DNA of 64,000 nt, taken from Coprinopsis marcescibilis. Taxonomy: Eukaryota; Basidiomycota; Agaricomycetes; Agaricales; Psathyrellaceae. The notes under the pieces are model-generated. The model had not been told where the DNA came from. It made no database searches and was given only the letters and a program-made list of their open reading frames with translations. Of the stretch, positions 23,390 through 36,243 are shown in pieces. The position numbers and the translations under genes were made by a program. Where the stretch lies: the NCBI GenBank assembly GCA_004369085.1, contig ML210185.1, positions 124,001-188,000 of the forward strand, written 5' to 3'. How positions within the stretch are numbered: position 1 is the first letter of the stretch; every line of letters starts with the position of its first letter.

Positions 23390-26300
23390 TTATGCAGTGT
23401 CCTTCAGCTTTGCCACAACCCCGTTGTGAATTTTACGGATCAGCAAACCTACCGACGAGGTAGGGCAGACCACCCCCGAAGTGATATCTGCTAGACCTAT
23501 GATCCTCCTCCTCTCAGCAACGGCGTCCTTGACGGCGCTCTTCACAATATCAGAGAACCCTGGGATAGGTTGCAGACCGAGTCGTACTGGCGCCAGAGAG
23601 TTGGGCGTAGAGACTGAAGTGTTATTTGAGCCCACACTTGTTTCGGGCGCATCAGTATCCATTTTGGCACTGGTGTCATTAGAAGGCTTTGTGGTAGGGT
23701 CTGGTTCTGCATCGCGTGGGGGCTTGACAAGGGATTGTGAGGCATCCACAATGGCCACACGGTGCTCAGACAGCAGCCGGCAATCCAGTGCATGGCTATT
23801 CGAAAGAGTTAGTCAACTTAAGAGACCTGTCACAGAAAACACTCACTCTAAGTCAGGGTAGAGAATCCTGTACCACCCTGCGGCCTTTGCAAATGTGTCC
23901 ACCATATAACCTTCGCGATTGCATTCCTGCCTGATATCTTCAAGCTCCACTGCGATCGGAAGGGTGTCTCGAAGGATGATAACCAGTCTTTCCAGAGCCG
24001 GTGCCAATCGTCCCTGACTGTACCGTAGAATGTTGCTCAAGAACGGTTCGGCATCGTCGTGAGGATTGAAAACATCGTTCGAGGGACTGTTCCCGTGGCG
24101 CGAGAAACGAAGGTCGAATTTACCGCCCGTTCGTGATAGTTGATCCTCACATGTAATGGACACGGAATAACCCTGGTAACAGATATTAGCAACGTGCACA
24201 ATGTCAGGGAGAAAGGGGATACTAACAGGAGCATATGCAAACTCCACTGTCTGCAAATCGAACGAAAGGAGCTGCACATCCTTCAACCCTTTCATCTTGG
24301 ACATCTGCGCAATCTCTCGAGCGATCACGACCATTTTCGAGACGCGAGCCCATTCTTCCAAAAACTCGTCTACACAAGTGTTGACGTTTTCCGACAAGAA
24401 AGAAACTACTGCCTCTTTGGTATCATAAATGATTCGTTGTGACGGGCGGATAACGCTGCTAGTGCCGGCACTTTTGCCCAGTGGCTGTTGCACATATTTG
24501 AGCTTGACGCACGTCACAACCTTATAATAGACAAAGCGTGAGCAAAGACAAGAAAATAAAAGGCCGTTGGAATACTAACCTGGGCATTCTCATCCGACCA
24601 CCAATTAATGGGAATGACACGGATGTTGGGCATAGCTGCCTCAGCAGCAGGTGCCCCTGATAAAATGTCTGTGGCCTGAACACAAAGCGCCGGTACTGAT
24701 CGCGCCAGTGACGACTGTATTCGAGCAATTTCCGGTGAAATAGGCGTGTCGATGGTTGGATTGACATGCGTGAACGGAATAGCGCGTAGTTTGAATTGCC
24801 GTTCGACGTTCATGTATGCGACGCGTGCACTGCGAGCAAAATGAGAATTTTTACGTGATTAATAGGCCGGGAAAATGCTGACCAGCAGTAGTTGTACAGC
24901 TCCTTCAGTATTTGACCGGTCAAGTCAAAGCTGAAATTATATGTTAGAAAATAGGCATCAGGTCGTCAAAAATCAGTGACATACCCTGACGAGGCTCCTG
25001 TATCTTGCACAAACCACTCCATAGTATGGTCATGCGCACCGAGTTGGAAAGGAGTATCCGAGGTTGACCCAGCTTCAGGATTAGCTAGCTGTTCGCTCCT
25101 TATCCGATCAAAATTCAGGAAAGCGATGTCTTCCATAACTAGTGGAGTCACAGGATCACCAGGTATTACCCTAGTGGTAATCAAAGCGAAAGAGAAACCC
25201 TGCGTTTTGACAACCAAAACGAGATAGTGATTTGGAAACCTCGCAAGCTTGATGAACAGTTTTCCACGAGCAGTTCCCAGTTTCTCGAGGTCTGAAAAAG
25301 ACAATGCCGTTAAAGTTTGGGAAGCAGATGGTATCTCATGTCCACTGACCTTGAGGAGAGAAGTTGCGCGTCCTGTAGTACTGCAACCCGAGATATTGCG
25401 CCTTTTGCTCCGCGAGTGCGAGGATTGTCTACAGAAACAATTCAGACAAGTAATTTGGGAGGGTAGACTTCACCTTCACTCACGTTTAAACGTAACTCAC
25501 TTAGCCTATCGACAAGCAATTCAGGTGCCTTGTTTAGATGCGCAGCCACGATATTGAACCGAGGAGCACGGTTAGCAACAACAAGTCCGTTTGTATCTCG
25601 CAGGTTCAAGCGCCCAGTTCGAGGGTCGATGTTGATCGTCACAATTTCGTCGGCGCACAGTCGGATATGCAGTCCTAAAACAAGATCAGCGGATTCTTTT
25701 TAAAAGAAAGTCTATTCGACTGCACTTACTATCGTTATCCGAGCTGACGATTCCAGGTATTGAGAATTCCCCGTTTTGGTCATGCTGCAGCTTTTGTTCC
25801 AAGGCCTTCAAGATGGCTGCGGTATGCTTGTGAATGCTTCTTATGAGCAGCGCTTCAAAGTCCAGATTTTCGGGATCCTGTTCTTGGTCAGCGCACAGGC
25901 ACAGTCAGGGTTACAATGGAAGAGCTCTCACGATTTCGAAGGCTTCCGGTGGTAATTGAATGTCTGACGAGGGTACATTGACTCCAAGGACTCCTTGGGA
26001 ATGTTCCCAAGAAACTTTGAGCTGAAGTTTCTCAATTTCGTCGGAAGGTTTCAGGTGCCCGAGCTTTGATTGTTGTTGGAGACGTGCAAGTGCATGCTCT
26101 CTTGGAGTTCTCGAAGACTGGGACTTGACCTCTTCAATAGAAATCGTTATGCTACCCCCGAATGGTGGCTCCTTAATTCGTTGACGCTGTTGTGAGAGAG
26201 CGGGAGGAGGTCGACTAGATAGCAAAGTATTAGTGGGGCCGAGATGCCTAACAATGTACTCACAGCCAGTAAGAGGCTTTCAAGGTCTTTCTATCAGGAA

Positions 26301-27774
26301 ACATAAGGACGGAAAGATGTTCGGCCCAACCCAGAGATCGCATACGTTGGGCCTTCAATCATAAGCATTCATCCGATGCGATATTAGACCGAGATCACGC
26401 ACCTGGAACCACAAGATTTCCAACTGATACGATAACGACATCATTTCTGCAAAGAAGATTAGACCCTCAGTGCAACGGCACAGAGATCGGCTGAGAGACT
26501 CACGCAGAAAGTTGTACAATCTAATTAGAGGTGTATCCACTACACCTTCCGGCAGCTTGGGCCTTTCTATATCTACTTCTTGCACATATCGGGACATTCG
26601 GGAGTATGCTTCGTTTGCGATATATTCCTTGATGTAACCAGTTGGAACCCGTGGAAACTCTGCAAACGAATTTCATATACATGTAACCACGGCAAAAACT
26701 GGTATTCACCTTGAAGATCAGACAGGTCACCTTTCACAGTGACTGGAAACTCGACAGTAATCAGGAACCAACTTGCAGTCGGCGAAGGACCATGTAAACA
26801 CAAGGATACATTGAATAGCTTCGGTACAGTGAAATGGGCACGTCCATCACCTGTAGAAAGCCAGTGAATAAACGAACGGAAGGAACAAGGTCTTGGTAAT
26901 TGATCGTTACCGATGGTATATCGTGTCATTTCGACTGGTATGATTTCAGAAACACGAAGGCGGTATAGGATCACATTTTCCATGTCGGCAAGGGTCTTTG
27001 CAACCTGTTCATCACTCAGAGGGACAATGGGTTCGAATCGTTTCTACAACAGTGTCAATGTCATATAACATAAGATCAAGAACTTGAGAGATATGACGAA
27101 CCTTGATGCATGTGGGGAGCCTCAAGTAGGAGCCAGATGTAAGAACGTCGAGGGAGGTCAGCAAATCGTAATTTCGCGTCCTGTATGGAAAGTTAACGCG
27201 ATGGTGATCAATAATGACGCTTGTCCAAACCTAGCAGGGCCCAAATTTTCTTTTCCGCCAAGTAAGTCAATGGTTGCGTTTTCGAACTGTTTGCTGTGCA
27301 ACCCCAGAAAACCACTGATGTTCTGGAGGGGTATTATGTTTGTCGTCCAAGGACAAGGGAGTGGTCCATACCTTGCACTTTTGTATTGTGTCTGCATCTC
27401 GAGACCATTTGACCACTGCGTACACCTTCACAACCTGTTTCTTCGTCTTGACAACCCAATCTGCTATAGTCCGTTTGCGAACCGCATCTGACATCGAAGG
27501 TAGCCTGTTCTGATGTTAGCAATTGGGATTCACAAGGACAATGGCACACATACGTTTCTGCCATCTCCGTTAGCTCTGTGTATATTGCTTGCATAACTCG
27601 AACGACGAGGTCTCCCAGGAATATCTGTTCAACCTCGTTGTAAGCGAGTTCGCGTTCCAATTCTTCAATTGGTGTTCTTGGAGGTTGAACATCGGTGAAT
27701 CCGTTATGCTTGACCACACTGTCGTTGAGGATGTCGATGACCATAGCGTCGGAGGTTTCTGTCGGCGCACTCAT
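23390..27774 (-). CDS. MED14: Mediator complex subunit 14 (scaffold)
   Basis: Central backbone of Mediator that ties head, middle and tail modules together in RNA polymerase II transcription. The start is at 27774 (MSAPTETSDAMVIDILNDS). The N-terminal Med14 domain follows: IEELERELAYNEVEQIFLGD, RVMQAIYTELTEMAET, RKRTIADWVVKTKKQVVKVY, and VEFPRVPTGYIKEYIANEAY after a splice. Later exons give LRRLRV-type strands, QPSTRL-like segments and long helical stretches to a stop at 23390. At least fifteen small introns are present, and I did not fix all borders. Length is roughly 1100 residues. It is divergent from the SCY1-like gene across a 394-bp gap containing one CACGTG. Confidence 0.9.
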
Positions 27775-28168
27775 GACGGCCGTTGAAATTATGATTTAAA
27801 GGTGGTGAAATAGCATTTGCCCTTAGAAACAGAGGGAAGGAGATGGTGGAAGTATCAATTGAAAGAGTCTAAACATGAACGAGGCTCGCAGGTCAATCCA
27901 CTAAATTACCCGTGATCGCTGGGCGACTGTCCACGTGACAGAAACTGCGCGGCGGCGGCGACCAGCTCTGAGCTTACTGCGCCGTTACAGAGTACGCTGC
28001 TAATACAGTCTACTGAGTGATCAGTGATTTTCTACATACTAGTATCTACTAGTACTCGTCGTTGTTCATCTCACTCATCTCCTAACCTCGTCACTGTGCG
28101 CGTCGCGGGCTGGTGCTGCTTCATTTACCTCCCACCGAAGGCCGTCAACATTTCACATTTTGTTGGCT
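27775..28168. promoter_or_regulatory. Divergent promoter MED14 / SCY1-like
   Basis: Shared upstream region of two divergent genes. It contains an E-box CACGTG at 27932-27937 and a GC-rich GGCGGCGGCG block just after it. No reading frame is supported. Confidence 0.45.
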
Positions 28169-31100
28169 ATGGACTATCTGCGGACGTTGGGCTCTGCGGC
28201 TGTCTCAACCCTTGTACAAAAGTCGGGCCTCAATCTACCATTTACTTTGGGCTCGAAGGTGAACACCGTGAATACTCTTTACAATCTTTATGATGGGACC
28301 AAGAGGGTACATTTCAAGCCTCTGTTACTCTCTCTCTCTAGTCACCCTCATACTTCTTTAGGACGATGGCTCACCCGTATCAGTATTTGAATATGACTTC
28401 AGCGATGCCTCCAAGCGCAATACACGACCTTTGGCTCAGAATGCTCTTCGCAAATTAAGAATAACTCGACACCCCGATGTGCTGAAGTTCATGGACGCCA
28501 TTGAATCCGATTCTACTATATACATCATGACAGAACGAGTGCGCCCATTGACTTCTGTCCTTCCTTCCTGGTCATCTAAGGACCAGCAAGACCGGCAAGA
28601 TTGGCTTGTTTGGGGTCTTCATCGTGTCTCTGTCCGTCGGCCTTTCTCATCCTTTACCATGATGCCATGCTCATGTCCTTTCTTTAAGATAGCCTTGACG
28701 TTCTTAAACGACCCTTGTTCTTCCACTCACGGAACTTTGAATGTGAATTCTATATTCGTGTCTCCAACGGGTGAATGGAAGCTTGGTGGCTTCGAACTCC
28801 TCAGTAATCCCAAGGAAGATACATCCGTTCTATATGTGGGTGGTTATGTCCTGTGCGCAGGGCAATTTCCTCAATTTCCATTAGACATCCGCTTCTTTAT
28901 ACCCAGGATTAATGACGATAGCTCCTCCAGAAGTGAAGAAATCTGGATGGTCTGTGCTCAAACAGTGAGTGCCACCTCTAGATTGACTCAACGAGGGCGT
29001 CTCAATGTTTGAGCTTAGGCACGACGTTGCCGCCGCAGATGCCTACGCACTTGGGCTACTTTTACATACATTGTTTAACCCTACCCTACCCCAGCCCGCA
29101 ACAGCACAACCTCCCCACCCTCCCCCTCCTGCCTCATCACGGGGGTCAATCCCGGGTCCACTATTCGCCTTGTTCAAAAAGCTTTTGAATCCCAGTCCCG
29201 GAACTAGAATTACAGCTAAGCACTTTTTGGAGGTTGGAACTACGGAAGAAGGGTTTTTCTCGAGCAATCCTTTGGTTAAGGTCTGCCTCGGACTAGACAA
29301 TTTTGCCATCTCCAGTGAATCGGAAAAGTCCGCTTTCATCAGGTACTGGTGTGTTCGACTGGATCATGAATTCCCAAACTGACTGCTAATAGAACTCTCA
29401 CCGAATCCAAAGCATCATTGCCCCCGGAATTTGGAGCCAATCGCGTACTGCCATCCCTTATATCCGCGCTGGAATTTGGAGGAGCATCCGCCGCCGCCAT
29501 CCTTCCACTCGTCATTCAGCTCGGAGCCAACGTGTCACCAGAAGAATACTCAAACACCGTAGCGGGACCCTTAGTAAAGCTTTACAGTAGCCCGGATCGA
29601 GGAACTCGGATGGCCTTACTGGAGCATCTACCATCCTACATCGAAAAGTTGGATAAAAAAACCGTCTCGGAAAAGATATTCCCTCATCTTGTGAGTTTCA
29701 TATTGTCAACAGACAACTAGTTTCGGCTGACGAACTACCAGCAAACTGGCTTCACTGACACTGTTGCTATTATCCGGGAGGCGACTGTCAAGTCGATCGG
29801 TTTGCTTGCCCCCAAGGTACACGACGATATAGCTCACTTCTCTAGCCTCCTAACACCTTCCCCAGCTAACAGAGCGATTGTTGAACAACGACCTGCTTCG
29901 CTTACTTGCCAAGTTGCAGGTGGATCCTGAACCCTCCATTAGAACCAATACCTGCATTTTATTAGGCAGGCTCGCGCCCACCCTGGGCTACAATACCAAG
30001 CGGAAGGTTCTGGTTCCCGCCTTTTCCCGTGCTCTCAAAGATACATTCGTACACGCTCGGGTGGCAGGCTTACTCGCATTTAACGCTACGATCGACTGCT
30101 TTGAAATTGAAGAATTAGCCACTAAAGTCATACCTAACATGTCATTTGTCCTTGTGGACAAGGAGAAGTAAGTTGTGCTTCAGTTATGCCTCCTGCTTTC
30201 CTAATATACTATGCAGACTAGTCAGAGACCAAGCTTTCAAGACCCTCAACGTACTTCTGAAACGTCTCGAAACTCACGCAGAAAGCATGGTACGTACTTA
30301 CCTGCCTCTGCTTCAGGGCCTCACCAAGACCTCTCCAGCCCGAATCTGTAGCGGACGGTCCTAGTATCCCCGAAGTGGACATGACGTCCTCGACCACTAT
30401 GGTTAACTCAGCGGCTGGCGCAGCTACCACATTAGCTGGTTGGGCAATTACATCCATTGGAAAGAAGGTACCTACCCGATTGTATAGCTTGGCTGAGGTT
30501 CCTGACCGCTTCTTCATGGCAGCTCGCCGCTTCCGACATGCAAACTGGGATCAACGCGCCTGCTGTGACGATCACGGATGCAGGACTTCATGGGAAAGAA
30601 TTGACAGTGTCCACTCCAGCGCATGTACCCATATCTCTAGCCACCGCAAAAGCTTCCAGTGGGACGTCCATGAAATTAGGCCTCAAGTCTCCATTAGCTT
30701 CATCGCAGTCGCTACTGGCGGACCAACTAGCAGAAGAGCTTACTGCAACCGAAGCCAACAATCCCTGGGGAAATGATGATCTCATGGACGTGAATGCGGA
30801 CGATGATGACTGGAGTGAGCATACCAAGGCTTCTCTGCAACCTGCAACGAAATAGCTCACGACCGTTACAGGCGCTTTCGAAGCCGCACCGACCCCATCG
30901 ATTTCAACGCCAATTACGCCATCCCTCAATCTATCGGTCCAGTCGACGAAGAGCAAATCTCCCACGCCCTCGTCTCCGCGTCCAAAGGCAGCAGTCCTGA
31001 GAACGTCTGCTCCCGCAAGGCAAGCAGCGACCTCTCGTTCCTTGACTCCTGACACATGGGAAGAAGGAGAATGGGATGCTCCATCTAAAGCAGTATCCAC

Positions 31101-31305
31101 TCATTCAATCGTCTCCGGCAGAGCTGCTAACGGTTCATTTCCTCTCTCTAAAGAAGACAAGGCGGCTGAAATGGCGAGACGTAAGGAGGAACGCAAACAG
31201 GTATGCCTCCTTGCCTCCTGTCCCCTTCAGGATCTGACCAACAACGTACTATGAACGAAGCGTATTGCTATGTTAAAGGAACAGAAGAAGAACGTAGTAA
31301 AGTAA
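28169..31305 (+). CDS. SCY1: SCY1-family pseudokinase with HEAT repeats
   Basis: Catalytically inactive kinase-like protein of the SCYL1/Cex1 group, linked to COPI traffic and tRNA export. The start MDYLRTLGSAAVSTLVQKSG is typical. In the kinase-like part, the Lys of VAIK is absent (the strand reads VSVFEYDFSD), the HRD loop is replaced by THGTLNVNSIFV and the DFG by GGFEL. The HEAT block includes IREATVKSIGLLAPKLTERL, NTCILLGRLAPTLGYNTKRK, KDTFVHARVAGLLAFNATID and LVRDQAFKTLNVLLKRL. Then comes the conserved GAATTLAGWAITSIGKK. The tail is Ser/Pro-rich with NPWGNDDLMD and a last small exon RIAMLKEQKKNVVK after AAACAG. At least nine introns. It lacks an obvious terminal dilysine. Confidence 0.9.
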
Positions 31306-31693
31306 TTCATTTTATATTACTAGGGCGCTTTTCATGCGAGGAACTCAATCAATACATAAATCAGCACTACCTGAGGCTGAACTTGTGCATGGAGAAATTG
31401 TGCCGTTTTTACTCCAGCTTACTCCCTGAAAATCCCTTTTTGCGAGTTACGGTCCCCCTGTCAAACAAACTCCATTGCCATCAAACCGGGATTGCGCCCG
31501 AGATGCCTGTGATGCCAGCGTTGTGGCAACAGGTGGCCACCGCGAGGATGATGAAATTGAAATCCACTTGGTACCTTGACTCCGCTATCCGTCGACTCCT
31601 GAGTCTAATTCCGCTCCTTTCTTCTCTTTTCCTAGGTTGGGGATACTCTCGCTGTGTGGTTTGGTCCCTCCATCGTTTGTTTAGAGGGGTGCG
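31306..31693. other. Intergenic gap, no gene
   Basis: 3' flank of the SCY1-like gene and 5' flank of the CSC1 gene, in the same direction. Short frames across it lack coding features. The last 80 bases are pyrimidine-rich, as in many fungal leaders. Confidence 0.4.
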
Positions 31694-34600
31694 ATGTCTG
31701 CAATTGACCCCAACAAAGCCTCACAAAACAATTCCACGAAAGCCTTCCTCACCGCTTTGGTCGTCAATTTTGGGCTTCTCTTTGTAGAAGTTGGGGCTTT
31801 TATTATTCTCAAGCAGAAGTTGTGGAGGATTTATTCACCGAGAGCGTACTTGCCGCCTCCAGAGTGTGTCTGCAGTCTTCATAACGCAGATTCATTCGAT
31901 TGACTTGCGATTTTTTCGAACAGTAAACGAGCACAGGAGCTACCTTCTGGACCCTGGAGATGGATACCTGCGCTTATCAAAACACCGTCAAAGGACATTG
32001 TGAGCTCTGTGTCAAAGGAAAAATATATATCATCTGACCACTCTCAATAGATCCAGAAAAATGGTCTTGACGCGTAGGTCTGACTTGTTCAAATACTCAA
32101 TGCTCCCGCTCAAATGAGGAAACCACCGCAGATATATGTTTATTCGATTCATCAAGCTGCTCTCAAAGATATTTTTTGTCTTTACCATCTTAACCTTCGC
32201 GGTTATCATCCCAGTTGACGTGGTCAATATCAAGAGTGAACTAGAAGGGGTGAAGAAAATATCATGGACAAAGTGGGTCCATAGCTTGTTTTAACCTCGC
32301 GTCCGCCACGAACTAATCGCGCTTTCAGCATCGTGGATCCAAAAGACCAGCAACGCTTCGCGGCACACGTCATCGTGGTCTATATCTTGACCGGTACTTT
32401 GAGCCACTTCTGGCCAATCACTTTAACACTCCTAACGATGGCTTCCAGGTTTCGTCATATACTTGATTTATCGCGAAATGGTGCACTTTGTCCAACTTCG
32501 CCATCAATTTCTGCTCAGCCACTCCCATTCTCGCCTCGCGCAATCCCGAACGGTGCTTGTGACGTCAGTTCCCGACGAATTGGGAAACGAATCTGACTTG
32601 CGGACCTTTGCGAGTTTCGTACCCGGAGGCGTTGACAAAGTATGGCTCTATCACGACACCAAGGCCCTCAACCAACTCTTTGAGCAACGGCAAGAACTCT
32701 GCACCCTTCTAGAAACGGCAGAATCGACTGTACTGTCGCATGCAACCAAAATCTGGAGGAAGAAGGTCAAGGCACATACAAGGGCAAATCGCAAGAAAGC
32801 CAATGATGAGGAGAGCAATGCTGCACTTCAATTGACGAAGCCAACACCTTCGTTTGCTTTGTTAAATGAGTTAGTTCCAGATAAGCACCGACCAAAGCAT
32901 CGGACTGGACTCCTGGGAATTTTGGGTACCAAGGTTGACACTATCAACCACTGCAAGGTATGAGATTGAACGGACCGTAATTTCTCTTTGAGGCTAATTG
33001 TTCTGTAGGAAGAAATAAGGAAGATCAACGTCTCTATCAAGGAGCTAAGGGAACAAAGTCCTGGCAAGTTCTTGGGAAGTGCGTTTATACGATGCAATCT
33101 TCAAATGGGTGCGCACATCCTCACACAATGCGTTAGCTACCATGAAGTAAGTAAATTTTGTCGAGATGTCCGGTTGCGCCTAACTTGGGATGCTGTTCTA
33201 GCCTCTCTTCATGTATAACAAATGGATGGAGGCTCATCCGAAGGACATTGTCTGGAGCAATCTGGATGACAGTGCACTGGAAATGAATGGTCGCTATGTT
33301 GCTTCTTGGGCAGCCACTTTCGGTTTGATTATTGCGTGGGCATTCCCAGTTGGTTTCATCGGAACTGTCAGTAATCTCTCCGAGCTGTGTGTTGAAGTCA
33401 AGTATGTAGTGTCCATGTATCCCTGAGTCCTGTCTCCTCGTACTAAAAACGATTCCCATAGATGGCTCGCATGGGTTTGCGAACGTAAGTGCTACATCTG
33501 GCTCAATGGCTTCAAATCCTGACGTTTACCAAATGTTTATAGTCCCTGAGGTTGCAAGGGGTATCATTGAGGGTGTTCTTCCTCCCGCATTGCTTGCAAT
33601 TCTGTTCGCTTTACTTCCAATTATCCTGCGAGGTCTGTGCCCATTTTGTTGCCTCGCTAGCAACCCCAATTGATGACTTCTTTAGCGTTTGCATGGTATG
33701 AGTGTATACCACGGTACTCACTCATCTCTGTCAGCGTTTATCGTAGATATTTCATCTTCTTATTGATGTGAGTACCGGAGCACTCCCAAGATAAATTGCA
33801 CATTCTCAAAATAACTAGTCATGGTTTCCTAATCGTTACACTGAGTTCTGGTATCACAAACGGTGCGTTTCATTGAGCTTGTCAATGTTATCGTACTGAT
33901 TCTTGACCGTAACATAGCAATCAACGATGTACGTCAATGCAAGATCTATAAATCAAACCCCCGCTTACTTCTGGCACCCCACTCAGCTCGTCAGAAACCC
34001 GACACAGACCGTGCAGCAGCTTGCTACGCAGCTGCCTGGCGCTTCCGTGTTCTTCCTCACATATATGATCACCCAGGGTTTGGCTGGTGCTGGTGGTGCT
34101 CTTGCACAGTTGGTGCCTCTCGGTATTCACTACATGCGGAAGTGGCTTCTTGGACGTACACCCCGGCAAGCCTATGAAGTCACATTCAAGATGCCTACGG
34201 TACGTTTCCACCAATTATACCACTACTGCTCGTTAATAATATCACAACCCAGGCCGATTTGGGGGTCACTCTGCCTCGACTGTCGCTATTGGCGACCATA
34301 ACGTTCGCCTACAGCGTCCTGTCGCCCTTGATCAACTTATTGGCCCTCTGTAGTTTTGGAATGTTCTACATTGCGTGGAAATTCCGTGAGGTTTCCGAAG
34401 TCATTTCACTTGTTTCATGCTCACGATGCTCCTAGTTTTGATCCAAGTCTTCGACCAGCCTGATGAGGCTGAGACTGGGGGCATGTACTTCCCAATGGCA
34501 ATCAATAACCTTTGTAAGAGACATATACGGTTCGCTTAGAACAAGAACTCACACCAATTGACTAGTCGCCGGTCTTTACATCGAACACATCTGTCTTGCT

Positions 34601-35470
34601 TGCTTATTCTTCTTGCGAGCTGCGGATGAGGGGGCTCACGCTGTTGTCAAAGCAGTATTTATGCTCATCCTCCTTGCTCTAACGGTCGGCGCCCACCTCT
34701 TTATGTCTCACTCTTTCAATCGTGAATATTCTCATTGAATCACATTCGGTCACTTACTCATTGGCTCTATATAGACTTGATTCACTTTCTGCCCATGTCA
34801 CTGGCAACAAAGAAGATGGCAAAGAAGTTCGAGAGACAGAAGAAGGAAAAGTCTTCGAAGGGCAGCGACGATGACGAGCTTGATTTGTTCAGTCGTCATA
34901 GTGAGTTCAGTTTGAACCTCGTGCGATATAGCTTCACATTCTCGCATAATAGGAATTCGGAGTGTCCGCAGGCGCATCAAGCAGAAGGTCAACGTAATCA
35001 AGGGCAAAGGTCGGGACTCTGAGGAGAAGGAACGACGATCGTCCGAGACGGCAGTGATTTACGGCGTTGATGCACTTCACAAGCAACTTGAGCTTTCACG
35101 ACAGCCGTCGGGTAGTTCCCAGAAGTCAGAGAAATCACGAAAGTCAACAGAAAGCAGAAAGAAGCCCAAGGTTACTGTCGATGCCCCCGCGCCTGCTCTG
35201 ACCAGTCCATCTAGTCCCGATGACACTGATAATGATTCGGACGAGGACGCACAGGATGATCATGCATTCGACCACCCTTCCACTTATCAAGAACAGGCCT
35301 GGATTTGGATTCCCAAGGATGTTTTAGGTTTGAGCGAGGTGATAGCGGAGGATCTAAGGGTTTCAGGAGTGGATGCCAGTGATCTTGGAGCATACATGGA
35401 TGAACACGGCGTTGTCGAGGTTCGCCGCAATCCACCCGACGAGGAATGGACCGGTGGCCACGACGATTGA
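31694..35470 (+). CDS. CSC1/OSCA/TMEM63-type osmosensitive cation channel
   Basis: Multi-pass membrane protein of the OSCA/TMEM63 family, a mechanically or osmotically gated calcium-permeable channel. The start MSAIDPNKASQNNSTKAFLT leads into a first membrane segment and the RSN1 N-terminal region (FIRFIKLLSKIFFVFTILTF). The cytosolic PHM7-type domain holds SRTVLVTSVPDELGNESDLR and VDKVWLYHDTKALNQL. The seven-segment core contains WAATFGLIIAWAFPVGFIGT, GVLPPALLAILFALLPIILR, GASVFFLTYMITQGLAGAGG, and the later YFPMAINNLFAGLYIEHICL. The tail is long, Ser/Lys-rich and acidic, ending GGHDD. About thirteen small introns. It is convergent with DAD2, with 110 bp between stops. Confidence 0.92.
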
Positions 35471-35579
35471 TTTGCCTCAGTGAACGCTGCTTTATCTGCA
35501 GGTAGTAATATATACATATATACCAGGAATCTTGGTTTAGCTTTTTGTTTTTAATACAATATCCGATTTTTATTCGTGG

Positions 35580-36065
35580 TCATGTCCTTTCGGTTGCTTT
35601 CTGAAGGTCTTCGATGGGTACTCGCACCAAGCGCTGCCCGACAGAGTCCACATCCGTTTCAGCGCCATCGTCTTGGAGCTGTTGCGCTGACGATACTGGA
35701 AACCTTGTCAGAATGGTTCAAACCGCAGGATGGATACATACGGAACTGCCCCAGTATTTCGAACATAATTGGCCACTGTGCTAGTACTTCACCGTGTACT
35801 GAAAGGTTAATAGTTAGGAGAAGGATATAGATTCAGAATCTCCATTCATTCACGAACTTTGTCCAGCATCGGCCATTACTTCGCAATCGTCTGCTACTTG
35901 CTGGATGCGTTCCAGATATGAGGAACTGGCGCGTTCCAAAGCTGAAACTGCGTCAAATTCCTTCTTCTTCTCTGCAAGCTTCGCAAGAGCGGCGGCAGTA
36001 GATGCAGAAGAGGGCAAGTGGGATGCGCGACCTGCAGCGCTGAATGCGGTTGACTGCCTGTGCAT
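35580..36065 (-). CDS. DAD2: DASH/Dam1 complex subunit DAD2
   Basis: Subunit of the fungal DASH ring that couples kinetochores to spindle microtubules. Three exons. The first gives a short Ser-rich head, then LAEKKKEFDAVSALERASSS and YLERIQQVADDCEVMADAGQ, the hallmark DAD2 helix. After a GTTCGT donor and CTTTCAG acceptor comes IHGEVLAQWPIMFEILGQF. The last exon starts at TTTCCAG and ends LVRVPIEDLQKATERT with TGA at 35580-35582. About 120 residues, the expected size. It is divergent from MED12, with 178 bp between starts. Confidence 0.92.
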
Positions 36066-36243
36066 GGTGGAACGGAGACAACCTCCGAGCCAAGCGCGTT
36101 ACATTTATGATTGACGCGTACAAGGTCACCGGGATAGCCGGGCCACACCGGACCAGAGCGACCCGTACAGGTCAACTCTCATGCTAGGCTGCTGAACTTG
36201 TGTACCAACCGACATCGAATGAGTGTGCTCGCTGCACCTCGAA

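Noticed and set aside
27029..27040. GGTTCGAATC-like B-box, suggesting a tRNA gene
   Set aside because: It lies in MED14 coding sequence (KRFEPIVPL) with no A-box or acceptor stem around it.
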